From Aurantiochytrium sp. KH105 (taxonomy: Eukaryota > Sar > Bigyra > Thraustochytrida > Thraustochytriidae), in contig BGKB01000061.1 of NCBI GenBank assembly GCA_003116975.1, forward strand, positions 62,001-126,000: 64,000 nucleotides of DNA, given 5' to 3'. Below the pieces are notes generated by a model. It was not told the origin of the DNA. It searched no databases and was given only the letters and a program-made list of their open reading frames with translations. Positions 38,669 through 49,200 of this stretch are shown here, piece after piece (position 1 is the first letter of the stretch; every line of letters begins with the position of its first letter). The translations under genes were made by a program, and so were the position numbers.

Positions 38669-41600
38669 TTAATATTTGTCCTTTCTTCTCTTTCGAGCGA
38701 GCTCATTCAGAATATTCTCCGCTTGCACTGAGCGATCCGCAAAGGAGCCCTCTGGAGCATGCGGCGAGAGAATGAAAACTTGGTCATCCTCGTACAGCTC
38801 CTGAGCTTGCGCCGGGTTCATGCTCACGTACCGGGAATAGCTTGTCCGGGACGCTTGTTGTCTGCGATTCTTAGAAGGATACTTGGCCCGTAAAAGGCCA
38901 AGTGGCAGGATACCTTGCTGTCGTGTGAAGTGCAGGAAAAGATCACCATAAGTCTCCCCAACGTATTCTTTGGGAATGGGTACCTGGTAGAGATTGGAGT
39001 CATGGAATGGACCCAGTACCAAGGCAAGCTCGTCGGTGAGCTCCTGCTGATGGGTGCCGTGATTTGAGGAGATTAGCAGCTGAAGCACCGAGATCAAATG
39101 CGGGTTGTAGAAGCTTTGGCAAATGACAACGTCGAGCATGGCGGTCGGGAAAATCTGACCACTCGCCAGTAAAGTGTATGTTCGTTCTTCCTGTCGAAGT
39201 TGGCTTATTGCATGCTCTCCTTTGAGAGCATGAAAAGCATCTACGAGATCTGCGATCGGTTCTGCAGAGTCGAAGGATTCGCCATCAAGATTTCGCCTGC
39301 TGGAGCCTGAACGAGCATGCATTTCTGACAAGATAACCCCAGGCTGGTGTGCAGCTGCACCCATTCTTTCAGGAAGGTCGTCATCATTTCCGAGGAGGTG
39401 CAGATTGTCAGAGTTGACAACTTCGACGATGATGTCGACGCAAGGGTTCATCTGCAGAATCGTTTTGCGCACGAGGATTGCATTCGCATCGACAGCCGTT
39501 TGGGCATCGAAGATTTTCCCGCTTGGCCCTGCTTTAGAACTTTGAGTACCCTTGGTGGCAATAATGACGGTTTTTGCGTACGTAATGCCTGCGCGACACA
39601 AATCATCTCCATCGAGAGGCGTGCCGCGCACGAAAAAGACGAGGGGAAAAGAGGCAAGCCTTGACCACGCTGTTTCTGAAGGTGGCTCTTCTGCCAGGAG
39701 AATGATTGGAATCATTTCGCGAAGGTACTTTAGTCGCAAGGTTTTCACGAAACACACAATGTGATCCATACTACCCACAACGACAACATGTTCTCGAACA
39801 CTTGGAAGCTCCCTCGCAAGCGAGATCTCCACGGTCGCATCCTCAAGACTGACCGCATTTTGTGACATGGTATACTTGTCAAAATCCTCGGCCTCCTGCA
39901 AGGACTGCGATGGGTTCGCGTCGCCCGTGAGATCATTTCTCATTGCTGCCCAGAGACCGCCTTGCTGCTTGGCCGTGGTTGAAGATTGTTCATCCGAAGA
40001 TAAGCTCTCTTCTCGCAAAGCATCCTCGCTGTGCTTTTGGGTGGAAGAAACAAGGTCTTGCAGTTTGCGTGCCGCTGAGAGCTCGCGTACGAGAATGCTC
40101 ATGGCTGGATGAGTCGTACGTTGTGAGATGTTTAGAGGCGCTCTGCGCTCGTCTTCGGCAATGACATAAGCGTGCACGCGGTACATCTCAACATCCGGAA
40201 TGCGGAATCGACCCGGGTTAAGCACGACTCGGTAGCGCTGCGAATAAGGTGCTTGAATGTCGATTGCAAAAAAGACAATCCCGAGGCGACGGTGCAAGAT
40301 TTCGGCGGCCTCGGCAAAGGGAACTCCGTTGAAAGCGTTTCCGAGATTGACACGGTAAATTTCATAACCTGCGCCCCGTTTGTAGTCGGCCATCCATGCA
40401 GGTTCACCAAGATGGCGACCTTGAGAGAGGGCGTGCTCATTTCGCAGGGAGCGGAACGATGGGAAAATTTTCCTCTTACTCATGTTGCTTGGTCCTTTAT
40501 TGTCATGAGTTGTTGCCGGAATCTGCAGCTGATCCAGATCATCGCTCGTAGAAGGCCCATCCTGATCAGACTCCATGGACCCAACAAGGTTGTTCAACAT
40601 GGTGACGAAGCCGGGACACAAACAGGACTTTGCGAGGATATCCATCTTTACCTGCTCGATGCTGATGACCTGGTCCACGAGATGACACGGAATACTCGCC
40701 CGACTGATATTGAATAAAGCCTTGCTTTCGGGTCGGATAAATTGCATGCATACGAGAATGTCAGAACGGTGGTGGTGCATGACAAAGCGCTTGAGAGAGA
40801 GCGCCTTGAGAATAGCAATAGCATCATCGTTGTGCGGTGTATGGGTGAATTTGTTGGCAAGAATAAAGCAGGCACTCGCCGAGGTGACACAGGCTCGAGC
40901 GAGGTCACGCGTGCTGAGAGGTGATCCATCCAGATATGTCGTTCTTGCGCGGAAGTTCGAGGCCTCCAAGACTCGAAGAACTTCCTCTGACGGACTTCCC
41001 TGAATGAGAAAGACAACGTGAAGTGTCGGGTTACCGTGGTCCGGATGAAAGAGCTCTTTCAAAAAGTCTCTCATGCTCACAGAGTCAAGAAATCCCGTCA
41101 CGATGACGTGATTAACGTGCGGAGATGCAACATATTGAGCTCGTCTGTATATGCTCGTGTTGCCAATGTTTTTGAGGATGATGTTGGTCCATCGAGGTAT
41201 GTACAAGAGCGTGAGGCAGATAATTCCAGTCACGAGCATCTTGCCGGGCACAGTGACCATAGAAATGTCTCCATAGCCCACTGTGGAAAACGTGACGACG
41301 AGAAAGTACATGATCTCGTGGTAGGATAGGGTATCTTCCCGCAAGGGAAGTCGAAAAGTGTTTTCTACGACGAAGAGCACGGCCGCCACAAACAGTAACC
41401 CCGTGACCCCTTGCAGGATGACCAAGCCGATTTCCTTCTTTTGTTCTTTGTTCAAGTACAGCAGGAGCCGCCGCAGACGCAGAAGTCGAAATATGCGAAG
41501 ATAGACGAGGGTGATGCTGAGAACAACATATATCCACGGCGCGGTGTCAGTGGAAGAGATGGCACGGAAGTTGGACCAAAGTTCTGCGAATGTGGGCAAG

Positions 41601-42130
41601 ATTGTGACAGCGTCCAGCAGAGCTTGCCATGAGAAGATCTGCTCAGCGCGGGAATCAGCGATGAAAAGCCGTAACAAATAGTCTGCGAGGAAAAAGCAAC
41701 ATATCCCGAGATCAAGGTATAGACCGATGTCGGACTCTGAATAATATGTGGAGGCGACGACGAGACACACGGAAAGGACCGAAAAGATGCCATTGAAGAG
41801 GTCAAGCAGGTACCCGAGAATGGTCGTTGCCAGGTAGACGCGGATGCGCTTGCGCAGGTCTTCATTTTGCTTGGTTTCGGCGTCAGATTCTGCGTCAATG
41901 CCGCTTATTTTACCAACCTTGAAGGTTGCGCTTTTTGCGGATTCGTCCTTTTTCGAATTTTTTCGCTCTCGGTGTCGTTCAAAGACTTCTTTGGCGTTGT
42001 CTGCAAGGTCCTCCGATATTGCGTACGAAGAGGCTCGATGACGGACTTTTGGCGCCATGGAGCGTTTCTTCCCGGCGGTGATTTGTCCGAGCACATTGAA
42101 GGTGCTTTTCTCATGAGCTGCGCGCATCAT
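38669..42130 (-). CDS. voltage-sensor K+ channel with two RCK domains (BK/Slo-like)
   Basis: The product is 1153 residues. The open frame reaches a GTG at 42406, but the first ATG is at 42128-42130 (MMRAAHEKSTF). S1-S4 lie at about 102-126, 137-156, 167-183 and 201-224. S4 is basic (LRIFRLLRLRRLL). S5 is at 236-255, the selectivity filter TVGYGD at 283-288 and S6 at 294-312. A first RCK domain begins near 338 (HVNHVIVTGFLDS) and a second near 775 (REHVVVVGSMDH), as in Slo channels, where they gate the pore. I see no S0 helix before S1 and no acidic calcium bowl in the second RCK, so the ligand is not predictable. The family conducts K+ across the plasma or organelle membrane. The channel is about the size of animal Slo1. 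Confidence 0.88.
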   Translation of the reverse strand: MMRAAHEKSTFNVLGQITAGKKRSMAPKVRHRASSYAISEDLADNAKEVFERHRERKNSKKDESAKSATFKVGKISGIDAESDAETKQNEDLRKRIRVYLATTILGYLLDLFNGIFSVLSVCLVVASTYYSESDIGLYLDLGICCFFLADYLLRLFIADSRAEQIFSWQALLDAVTILPTFAELWSNFRAISSTDTAPWIYVVLSITLVYLRIFRLLRLRRLLLYLNKEQKKEIGLVILQGVTGLLFVAAVLFVVENTFRLPLREDTLSYHEIMYFLVVTFSTVGYGDISMVTVPGKMLVTGIICLTLLYIPRWTNIILKNIGNTSIYRRAQYVASPHVNHVIVTGFLDSVSMRDFLKELFHPDHGNPTLHVVFLIQGSPSEEVLRVLEASNFRARTTYLDGSPLSTRDLARACVTSASACFILANKFTHTPHNDDAIAILKALSLKRFVMHHHRSDILVCMQFIRPESKALFNISRASIPCHLVDQVISIEQVKMDILAKSCLCPGFVTMLNNLVGSMESDQDGPSTSDDLDQLQIPATTHDNKGPSNMSKRKIFPSFRSLRNEHALSQGRHLGEPAWMADYKRGAGYEIYRVNLGNAFNGVPFAEAAEILHRRLGIVFFAIDIQAPYSQRYRVVLNPGRFRIPDVEMYRVHAYVIAEDERRAPLNISQRTTHPAMSILVRELSAARKLQDLVSSTQKHSEDALREESLSSDEQSSTTAKQQGGLWAAMRNDLTGDANPSQSLQEAEDFDKYTMSQNAVSLEDATVEISLARELPSVREHVVVVGSMDHIVCFVKTLRLKYLREMIPIILLAEEPPSETAWSRLASFPLVFFVRGTPLDGDDLCRAGITYAKTVIIATKGTQSSKAGPSGKIFDAQTAVDANAILVRKTILQMNPCVDIIVEVVNSDNLHLLGNDDDLPERMGAAAHQPGVILSEMHARSGSSRRNLDGESFDSAEPIADLVDAFHALKGEHAISQLRQEERTYTLLASGQIFPTAMLDVVICQSFYNPHLISVLQLLISSNHGTHQQELTDELALVLGPFHDSNLYQVPIPKEYVGETYGDLFLHFTRQQGILPLGLLRAKYPSKNRRQQASRTSYSRYVSMNPAQAQELYEDDQVFILSPHAPEGSFADRSVQAENILNELARKRRKDKY

Positions 42131-42499
42131 GATGGCTGACGTCTGCCTCTCCAAAGGAGGTCGTAGCTTGCTCTGCGTCCCTCCGCCCAGCCCAGGCTGA
42201 ACGAAGCCTCGCCCGGCGTAGGGGCAGAGACAATTGAGCCGACGCGAGCACGCTCGCGCGTGCACGCTCGGCTTTGTAGCGGTATTTGGCGAGCCTCTCA
42301 GTGACCATAGCAATTTTATTTGTGTCAATGCACCGCTCCATGATAGACTCCTTCCTCCCTTGGGGCCTTTGCAAAGCCAGCGAAAGGTGGAGGAAGCACA
42401 CACCACGTGACTAATACGAGGTCTACAACGGACAAGACAAAGCTGGTGCCTGAAACGCAGCGGTGACCGGTAGTTTCGGTCTCTGTAAGAATCGGATGA

Positions 42500-42548
42500 T
42501 GCGTTGCGCTACGTTGCGTTGCGTCGCGTTGCGGTGCGGTGCGGTGAT
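42500..42548. repeat. (TTGCG)n pentanucleotide repeat
   Basis: TTGCG and its variants (CTACG, TCGCG, GTGCG) repeat about nine times. Confidence 0.8.
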
Positions 42549-42816
42549 GCGCTCGTCCGCCAGTTGCGTATGCCCGACTGCTTTCCTGGCTTCTCGATCC
42601 TGCCTTGGCATTGAAGCAGGCGTCATGGTGATAGTACCCTCTTCTTTATGTACGTCTCGTGGCTGCATTCTGTTCTGTGAGTGAGTCTTAAGTCCATTAT
42701 CACGTCGACATGGCCGTCTACCTGCCTTGCATTTTTTGCTGTCGTCCAGGCTGGCCATTCGTACGAATGACTTGGTCGATTCGAGATCGCCTGTATTAAG
42801 GTGAACGGATGCAAGC

Positions 42817-42857
42817 GGGGTGTGTGTGGGGGGGAAGGGGGGGGAGGGGGGGGGGGG
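42817..42857. repeat. dense G-run tract with G-quadruplex potential
   Basis: Runs of 4, 7, 8 and 12 or so G are separated by only one to eight bases. This satisfies the G-quadruplex pattern on the plus strand (the non-template strand for a rightward transcript). Confidence 0.75.
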
Positions 42858-43305
42858 CACTGAGCGTGCCAGGTCGCGTGTTTGAAGCGTAAACCACTTG
42901 GAAAGAATTACTGGCCCTGAGCTATTGCGTGGGGCGAAAATATGGTCTAACGGACCTCCGGACGGCGGTCTATCTGGTCCATTTTAGCCCGAAACTCGGA
43001 CTTACAGTCTCACCTTCGAGTCCGCGGCTGCGGGCGGCGGGACTTGCCCTGGCTATCTCCTTGTCCGCCTCGGGCACTTGGATTCCTCGCGCTGGGGCGG
43101 ACAGTTGCCCGCGCCTCTTTGTAAAACTTGATTGTTTGGTTGTGCTGTTGTAAAAGTTGTGCGCGTTCAAATGACAACTAAAATAAAAATGAATCGATCA
43201 TCCCACCATATCGTTCGACATCTGTGATCCTGGACCCACGTCACCTCTTTCGACCCTGGAGTCAGTTTGCTGATCCTCTTCTCCCACCATCGGCGGCCGC
43301 GAATC

Positions 43306-43313
43306 TATATATA
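43306..43313 (+). promoter_or_regulatory. TATATATA box
   Basis: TATATATA stands out in a GC-rich context. It lies 1.36 kb upstream of the start codon at 44669, so if used the transcript would have a long leader or a leader intron. Confidence 0.45.
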
Positions 43314-43840
43314 GACTGTAGCATTTCGCAGCCCTCAGCCGCCGACCTACCTACCCACCCACCCTCCCCGTCGCCCGCCAGCCATGCCTTGTACCCGTGC
43401 CGCCATTGTCGAACTTGCTCCATCTCCGCCGTGCGTCGTCGCGCAGCGCCTTTCAGCCAGCTTGATTTACTTTCCTCGCTTCCGTCCGTGCGACGGCCGC
43501 GGAATGGAGCTCGCCTGCTGCTGCTCAGCGCTCCCAGCCTCGCAGTGCCTTCGCTGCTCTCGCCCTCTGAATCGGCCTGGCCTGCTCCGGCCTGCTTGCT
43601 TGTCCATTCCTCGCGGCATCTCGGGCTCGGCTCGTCCTTGCTCGCGGCCACGATGGGACGGGCGGGCCTCATGCTCGCTGTCGCTTGCCTTGTCCACCTG
43701 CGCCTGGTGCGAGACGGCCAACTTCTTCCAGGCTGCCCGGGAGCCCACTCTCTGCTCGTGACTCGCACGGACGCCGGAATCCACTTCCAGAGCAGCCCAT
43801 CCTGGTTCACGTGCGCGCAGGCTCTCTCGCCGACCGCTCG

Positions 43841-43890
43841 TCTGGTCTGGTCTCGTCTGGTCTGGTCTGGTCTGGTCTGGTCTGGTCTCG
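43841..43890. repeat. (GGTCT)n pentanucleotide repeat
   Basis: About nine GGTCT units with a few CGTCT variants. Confidence 0.9.
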
Positions 43891-44117
43891 TCTCGCGGCG
43901 GCAATTCAGTCGAATCGATTCGGGACGCGCTGTCGGGGGGGGGGAATCGCTCCATCGCGTTCAGACCGGGACCGCGCCGGAGCCCGCGCCGCCTTCTTTA
44001 CCTATTTTCTCTCCGCTGCAGTCTGCAGCTGCAGCTGCGCGCATTCATTCCTCAATCATCGTCGCCTCTCCCTCCCGCCTCCGCGTGCCCCCTCTTCGCC
44101 TCGAGCTCCAACCTGGC

Positions 44118-44120
44118 TCG

Positions 44121-44150
<30 letters not shown>
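44118..44150. repeat. (CTG)n trinucleotide run
   Basis: Ten uninterrupted CTG units lie outside any called gene. Confidence 0.9.
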
Positions 44151-44153
<3 letters not shown>

Positions 44154-44502
44154 TGCTGCTTACGCTTGCGTCGACTCATTCGCGCGGGTCAATTCTCGCC
44201 TCTACTCGTTCGTCCGGCTGCGCGCTCGTACGAGTCCGGCCCAGCTCCGCCTGCCAAAGGCGGCCTACGAGCCCGGAATCCCGCGCGCCCCGCCTGCCCG
44301 TCTGCAGCCAAGCAGCCCGCCTGCCTGCCTGCCTGCGACGGCCGGGCGCGCACGCGCGTGGGACCTGCCGTGGCCGCCGTCGCATCGGCGGCAGCGGTCT
44401 CTCCGGGGCCAAGGCGGCGCCAGCAGCAGCCTGCAAGCTTGAGAGCGCTCTCGCTCGAAAAGGACTGACCGGGGCTCTCCAAGAGAAAAGACAGACGCAG
44501 GG

Positions 44503-44588
44503 TGGAAAAAGAAAAAGGAAAAGAAAGAAAAGAAAAACGAAAACCCCTTTTTCTTTCTTTTCCTTTCTTTTCTTTTCTTTTCTTTTTC
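44503..44588. repeat. polypurine-polypyrimidine inverted repeat
   Basis: A GAAAA/GAAAG-rich purine arm (44503-44543) is followed after CCCC by a pyrimidine arm (44548-44588) that is close to its reverse complement. Transcribed RNA could fold into a long hairpin. The pyrimidine arm ends in CAACCAG at about 44588-44594, which looks like a 3' splice site. Confidence 0.7.
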
Positions 44589-44668
44589 AACCAGGTCCAG
44601 CGACAAACGAGTTCGTGCGACGCCGCAGACCTGGAACGGAACTCGGGCGGGCGCCATCTGCCAGCAGC

Positions 44669-45958
44669 ATGACGACCCGCGTGGACGCGCGACCGCCGCT
44701 GCCTGCGATGGAGAGGCCGCGCATGCGCAGGACCACGGAGAGGCAGGGCGGCGTCGGCGGCGCCCTCGCCTGCGCCGTGCAGGAGAGAACCGCGCTCGCG
44801 TCGTGCCCGACGCTCGTGCTGGGGCCCGAGGCGGCCTTGTGCGCGGCCCAGACCCGGACGCAGACGCCGCGCAAGCCCGAGGGGGCGGAGCAGACCGCGG
44901 CGGCGGCGCGCCTCGAGCCGCCAGCGAGCGAGGACGTCAGGCTGCTCCGTAGAGCCTCGGTCGGCCAGCTCGCGTACGCAGTCAGCAACGTCGAGGCCCG
45001 CGCAGGCGGCCGCGAGACCGCCGACTTTCACGAAGCCCAACGCGCCGCGGAGAACGTTCGCTTCGCCGTCAGGCTTCAGACCGTGCTGCAGCGAGATGAT
45101 CGCAGGATCCGGTTTGAAGGCGACAGGACGCAAAGGGCCTCGTCGGGGCGAGTGGAAGAGCGCAAACACGCCGCTTTCAAGAGACACATGTCCACTTCGG
45201 AGGTGCCGCGACAAGTGCCCCGCGACAAGCCGCAAACTCCTCGGACTAGCAGGCCCCGGAGCAGAACGCTCAGCTCAAACTGCCTGCCTCTTCCATCTCC
45301 CATCTCAGAGGTAGATAATGCCTCGAGCGGCGGGGCCTCTTGCAAGGGCCATCAGGCGCGGAGCGCATCAAGGAGCCGCAGTCGGAGCCACCTCTGCGTC
45401 ACAATGACCACGCGCACAGCAATTGGTTCAGCTCCGCGACATCAAGCGTCGTCGCTGCGTCAAGCCTCGAACATCGGTCAAGGGATCCAGCAACCTGAAA
45501 CGCGTCACCCTCATCTCGTCACCCGGACGCGATGCGAGGATCTCAACAAATGCGGCACGGACGCTGATGACTCTCTTGTACTTGACGAGGAGCCGGAGCC
45601 CGTCCAAGGCCATCTTCAGAAAAACCTCGCAAGCAAACAAGAGCGTGTGCTCCGGCCTCGCCTGGGCACCACAGCGTGCGTGTCTCAGCCAGACGCCCGC
45701 AATCATGCAGCAGCAGGGACTGCGACGAGCGTCGCATCGTCTGTTCGCGAGCGTCGAGCATCGACCGGCTGCGTTTCGCTTCGCCGCGAAATGAGCAACC
45801 CTCAAGTGCTCCAAAAGAGCATTCAGCTCTGCAATTCGCTTCAACTCGATACTCGACGCGTATCGTTAAAGAGGCGCCCGTCTTCATCATGCAAGACTGA
45901 CTGTGATGCCTCTTCGGAAGCGTCCTCACCTGGGCTAGAACTCTCTCCAGTCGAGTGA
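44669..45958 (+). CDS. unknown Ser/Arg-rich, probably disordered protein
   Basis: The product is 429 residues from the ATG at 44669 (MTTRVDARPPLPAMERPRMR). The frame stays open far upstream, but that part is low-complexity and I leave it out. The first 90 residues are Ala/Arg-rich. A helical segment at about 95-150 (LLRRASVGQLAYAVSNVEAR) is the most structured part. The remainder is rich in Ser, Arg, Thr and Pro with several possible basophilic phosphorylation sites (RRAS, RRVS). The closing segment is acidic and Ser-rich. There is no signal peptide or membrane helix, and no family is recognised. A leader intron ending near 44594 is possible. It ends 298 bp from the LRR coiled-coil gene, tail to tail. 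Confidence 0.5.
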   Translation: MTTRVDARPPLPAMERPRMRRTTERQGGVGGALACAVQERTALASCPTLVLGPEAALCAAQTRTQTPRKPEGAEQTAAAARLEPPASEDVRLLRRASVGQLAYAVSNVEARAGGRETADFHEAQRAAENVRFAVRLQTVLQRDDRRIRFEGDRTQRASSGRVEERKHAAFKRHMSTSEVPRQVPRDKPQTPRTSRPRSRTLSSNCLPLPSPISEVDNASSGGASCKGHQARSASRSRSRSHLCVTMTTRTAIGSAPRHQASSLRQASNIGQGIQQPETRHPHLVTRTRCEDLNKCGTDADDSLVLDEEPEPVQGHLQKNLASKQERVLRPRLGTTACVSQPDARNHAAAGTATSVASSVRERRASTGCVSLRREMSNPQVLQKSIQLCNSLQLDTRRVSLKRRPSSSCKTDCDASSEASSPGLELSPVE

Positions 45959-46256
45959 GGGAAAGTTTCTTCGAGATTTGCCAAAGGCAGGCCCATGATC
46001 GAAAGGAATATGTGATTTACTGTTCTCCTTCAAACTAACGAACCAGGATCTTTCTTTGGTCGGCTCTTAGATGTGTCTGTAAAAAGAATTTCAAAACAAA
46101 TTGTCACTTGCTCCACAACCATTGGCTGGGCAACCTGCGTTGCGCTAGTCACATGATAGATCCTCACTGCACATTGAAGGAAGTATAGTCGAATGGATGT
46201 CGGAAGGGGATAGAGGAACAGAACAAAACAAATAATAACACAACGAATATGCGATC

Positions 46257-49200
46257 TCATCCTGAACGCATCTCAGAAATGAGTCCTTCAAAGCGCGCAA
46301 CGTTGCGCGCGTTTTTGGCCCGCTCTTGTGCCAAAGCCTGGCCCAGAACTTGAATTTCGCGCACGCGCTCGCGCGACTCCGCCTCTGCGATTCCGAGCTC
46401 TGCGCGAAGCCGAGACTGTACCTCTTGCTCCTTCGTCAGGTCCGACTGCAGGGCAATCTCTTTCGCAGCCAGCTCATCCTTTTCCTTTCTCAATGCGACA
46501 AGCGTTTGCTCAAGGACAGATACATTCTCTTCGTTGCGCTGCGCCTCTTGGCGCGCATTCGATGCCTCCACGCGGGCCCGCTGCAGGTCAGACTGTACAT
46601 TTTGCATACGCTGCGCTTGGTCCGCAAGCTTTCCGTCCCGGCGCTGAATCAGCTCGCGAAATTGTTCCATCTCTTTGGCAGCCTGCTCGAGTAAAGATGT
46701 TTTGCGCTCAAGATCCTTACGCAAGGGTTCAAGGTCCTCTTGTTCCCGTGCAGTCTCCTCGTAGCTTTCAATGACCCCCTCTTGCTCCTCGATCGTGTCG
46801 CGTGCCTCTTGAATCTCGGCCTTGAGGTCTTCGATGCGTCTCTCTGCTTTCTCCAGAGCACGTTCAAATTCTGATTGGTCTGAGGCCGCTCGCCGCATCT
46901 CGGCGAGACTCTCGTTCTGGTCTCGCAGCATGGCTTCTTTTACCCTAATAGCATCACGCGCTTCCTCGAGCTCATGTTCCAAGCCTTGTCGTACAGCTGC
47001 CGCAGCCGCTGTGACCCTGCGAACCTCTTCCCGAGCAACATCCGCCTCAGCCTGTGCTCGCAACGCATCGGCACGGGCTTCGTCAACATCTTTGACGCGC
47101 CGCTCGAGCGAGCGGGTCTCCAGACGTATGGATGCAATCTCTTCAGCGTGTTGCGAAGCCATTTCAGAAATCTTTGCGCGTGCTTCCGCGAGCTCGTTAT
47201 CACGAGTTCGTACGACCCCAATGAGACGTTCAAGTTTTTGCTTTTGCTCGCGAATGACTCGCAGTGCGCCCTGCAGTTCGAGGCAGACGCGCTGAAGACG
47301 CAACTCCTTGGACGCGGTCTGCTCGCGCTCGGCGTCGAGTAGCTTTTGCAGATCCGCCTGGTGTCGAGCACCCTCGCGTGCTGCCACTTCGGCTTCCTCT
47401 AGCTGGCGCGCCATCGCGCGTTTCTCCTCGGTGGCTCGCGTGTGTGTCTTTTGCGCATTCTCTTTGGCGAAGTCGAGTGCTTGACGAAGGTGCTGTGCTT
47501 CTTCGAGCACGGCTCCGACTCTTTGCTCCAGCGCCAGCGCTTCGGCGGCGCGGTTGCGAGCTTCGGCAGCATGTTCCTCGCGACGAGATTCTGAAATTGC
47601 AAGCTTAGCGGCAAGGGCGTCAGCACGGCCAGCGAGTTGGTCCTGCGTGAGAGTGGAGGATTCTTGAAAATGGCTCAGACGCTGCGTGAGTGAGCGTTTC
47701 TCCTGAAGCGCGACCTCCAGCTTTTCGGCTAATGAAGCAGCTTCCTGCGATTTAGCGGCGAGCGCGGATCGCGACGAATCGAGATCTGCTTCGAGAGCTC
47801 GCAATTTATCCTGGGCGGCTTTAGCGCTGACGACAGACTCTGCTTCTTTTGACGCTCGAACGTGCCGAAGTTCTTCTTGCGTTGCTGCAAGCTTGTTCTC
47901 TAGCTCAGCGAGAACACGTTCGTTTGCTGCGAGCGATGTCTGTTCCAGTCTTTCAAACCGCTGCCGCCATGCTTCTTGCTCATGGCTCTCAAGTCGCTGG
48001 CGAAGCAACGAGAGTTCGGCCAAGAAAAACTCTTGTTGTTGTTGTTGTTGTTGTTGTGCTTGTTGTTGTTCACGGCCGTCCGATACATTTTGGAGCCGAA
48101 GCAGCGATGCAGATGAATCTTGTGTGGTCGATGTATCGGTGGAGGCGTTTGCTGTTTTCTTGAGATCCATGTCTCCAGTGGGCCCAATAATCTGATTGCG
48201 CTGCTCAACAGCTTCTTCATCTGTACATTCCTCGACATCCTCTTTTCTGCCATTTGTGTCATTGCGGTCAATTGGGGAGTCAGCACGTGCTTGAGGCGTA
48301 CATTTCTTCTTACTCTGTGAAGCTGCATTCTCAACGTCCTCATCATCGTTCTCTTTGTCGTCGTCGTTGTCGTCGTCGTCGTCGCTAATCTCGTCCTTGA
48401 CGCTGCTGTTGTCGGTGTCACCTTCACTTCGAACAGCTGACGACATCTCGGATTCTATAGTGCCCACGTTCGCAGGTGATACTGAGATACTATCGCCGGT
48501 GGACGTTTCTTCGACAACCTCGGCGGCCCCAGTCTTTGCCTCGTCACTGCCAGACCTAGCGCGACGGCCGGCCTCTCGACGCAACAAAACGAGCGTTTCA
48601 ACCAGGTGACCTACCTTGAGCGATTCATCTCGTCGGCCAGCTCGCCTAAATCGAGCAATCTGTCGCTTTGAAACTTCAACTCCACCTGATCGCAAGAGGT
48701 CTTGAAACTCTCCGTCCTCGAGGCTGATGCTTCGAGCGAGCTTCCGACTTCCAGCCCATTCCTGAAGAACGTCAGAAGGACGACGCGCGTTGTTTGCGTG
48801 CCAGTCCGCAAGAATCTGCGCATGCTGCGCATCGCTGAGCATGCGCTGACGCAAGATGCGAGTATGAATGATGCGATCGTTAGACGCTGGTTCGACTGCC
48901 CATGGATTGTGGAAACCCTTTCCCTTTCGTGGTGGAGAGTCTGTATTCTCTCTGATTTGAGAGCGCTCCATGCGTCGCAAGAAGAGTTCCGCGGCGCGTT
49001 GGAAGCGTGGGAGTTCTGGCGCATTCGATGTTGCGGAGTTGGCCACATCTAATGGCAAAATAGAAGAAAAAGAGGGAGGATGAGGAGGAGAAGATGGAGA
49101 AATGCCAACGTGGGCGTCTTGAGTCGCATGACGTCCACGACGCACACCTGGCGATACTACAAGCGCTGTCTCTGCATCCACGTCGATATCCATTTCGCGA

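Larger units (their letters stand above)
42131..44668. other. 2.5 kb divergent spacer with TATA box, G runs and repeats
   Basis: This lies between the K+ channel and an unknown plus-strand gene. It contains (TTGCG) and (GGTCT) arrays, a G-rich run, a TATATATA box, a CTG run and a long purine/pyrimidine inverted repeat, all listed separately. Plus-strand frames at 43224-44468 and 43685-44668 are low-complexity and rejected as genes. Part of the stretch right of 43340 is probably transcribed leader. Confidence 0.5.

Noticed and set aside
42940-43045. possible tRNA-like fold
   Set aside because: A TTCGAGTCC-like box is present, but the flanking bases do not form a T-arm or acceptor stem on either strand.
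43224-44468. 414-codon plus-strand frame and the upstream part of the frame reaching 43685
   Set aside because: Runs through GGTCT and CTG arrays with Ser/Arg/Pro-rich products; better seen as promoter and leader of the gene at 44669.
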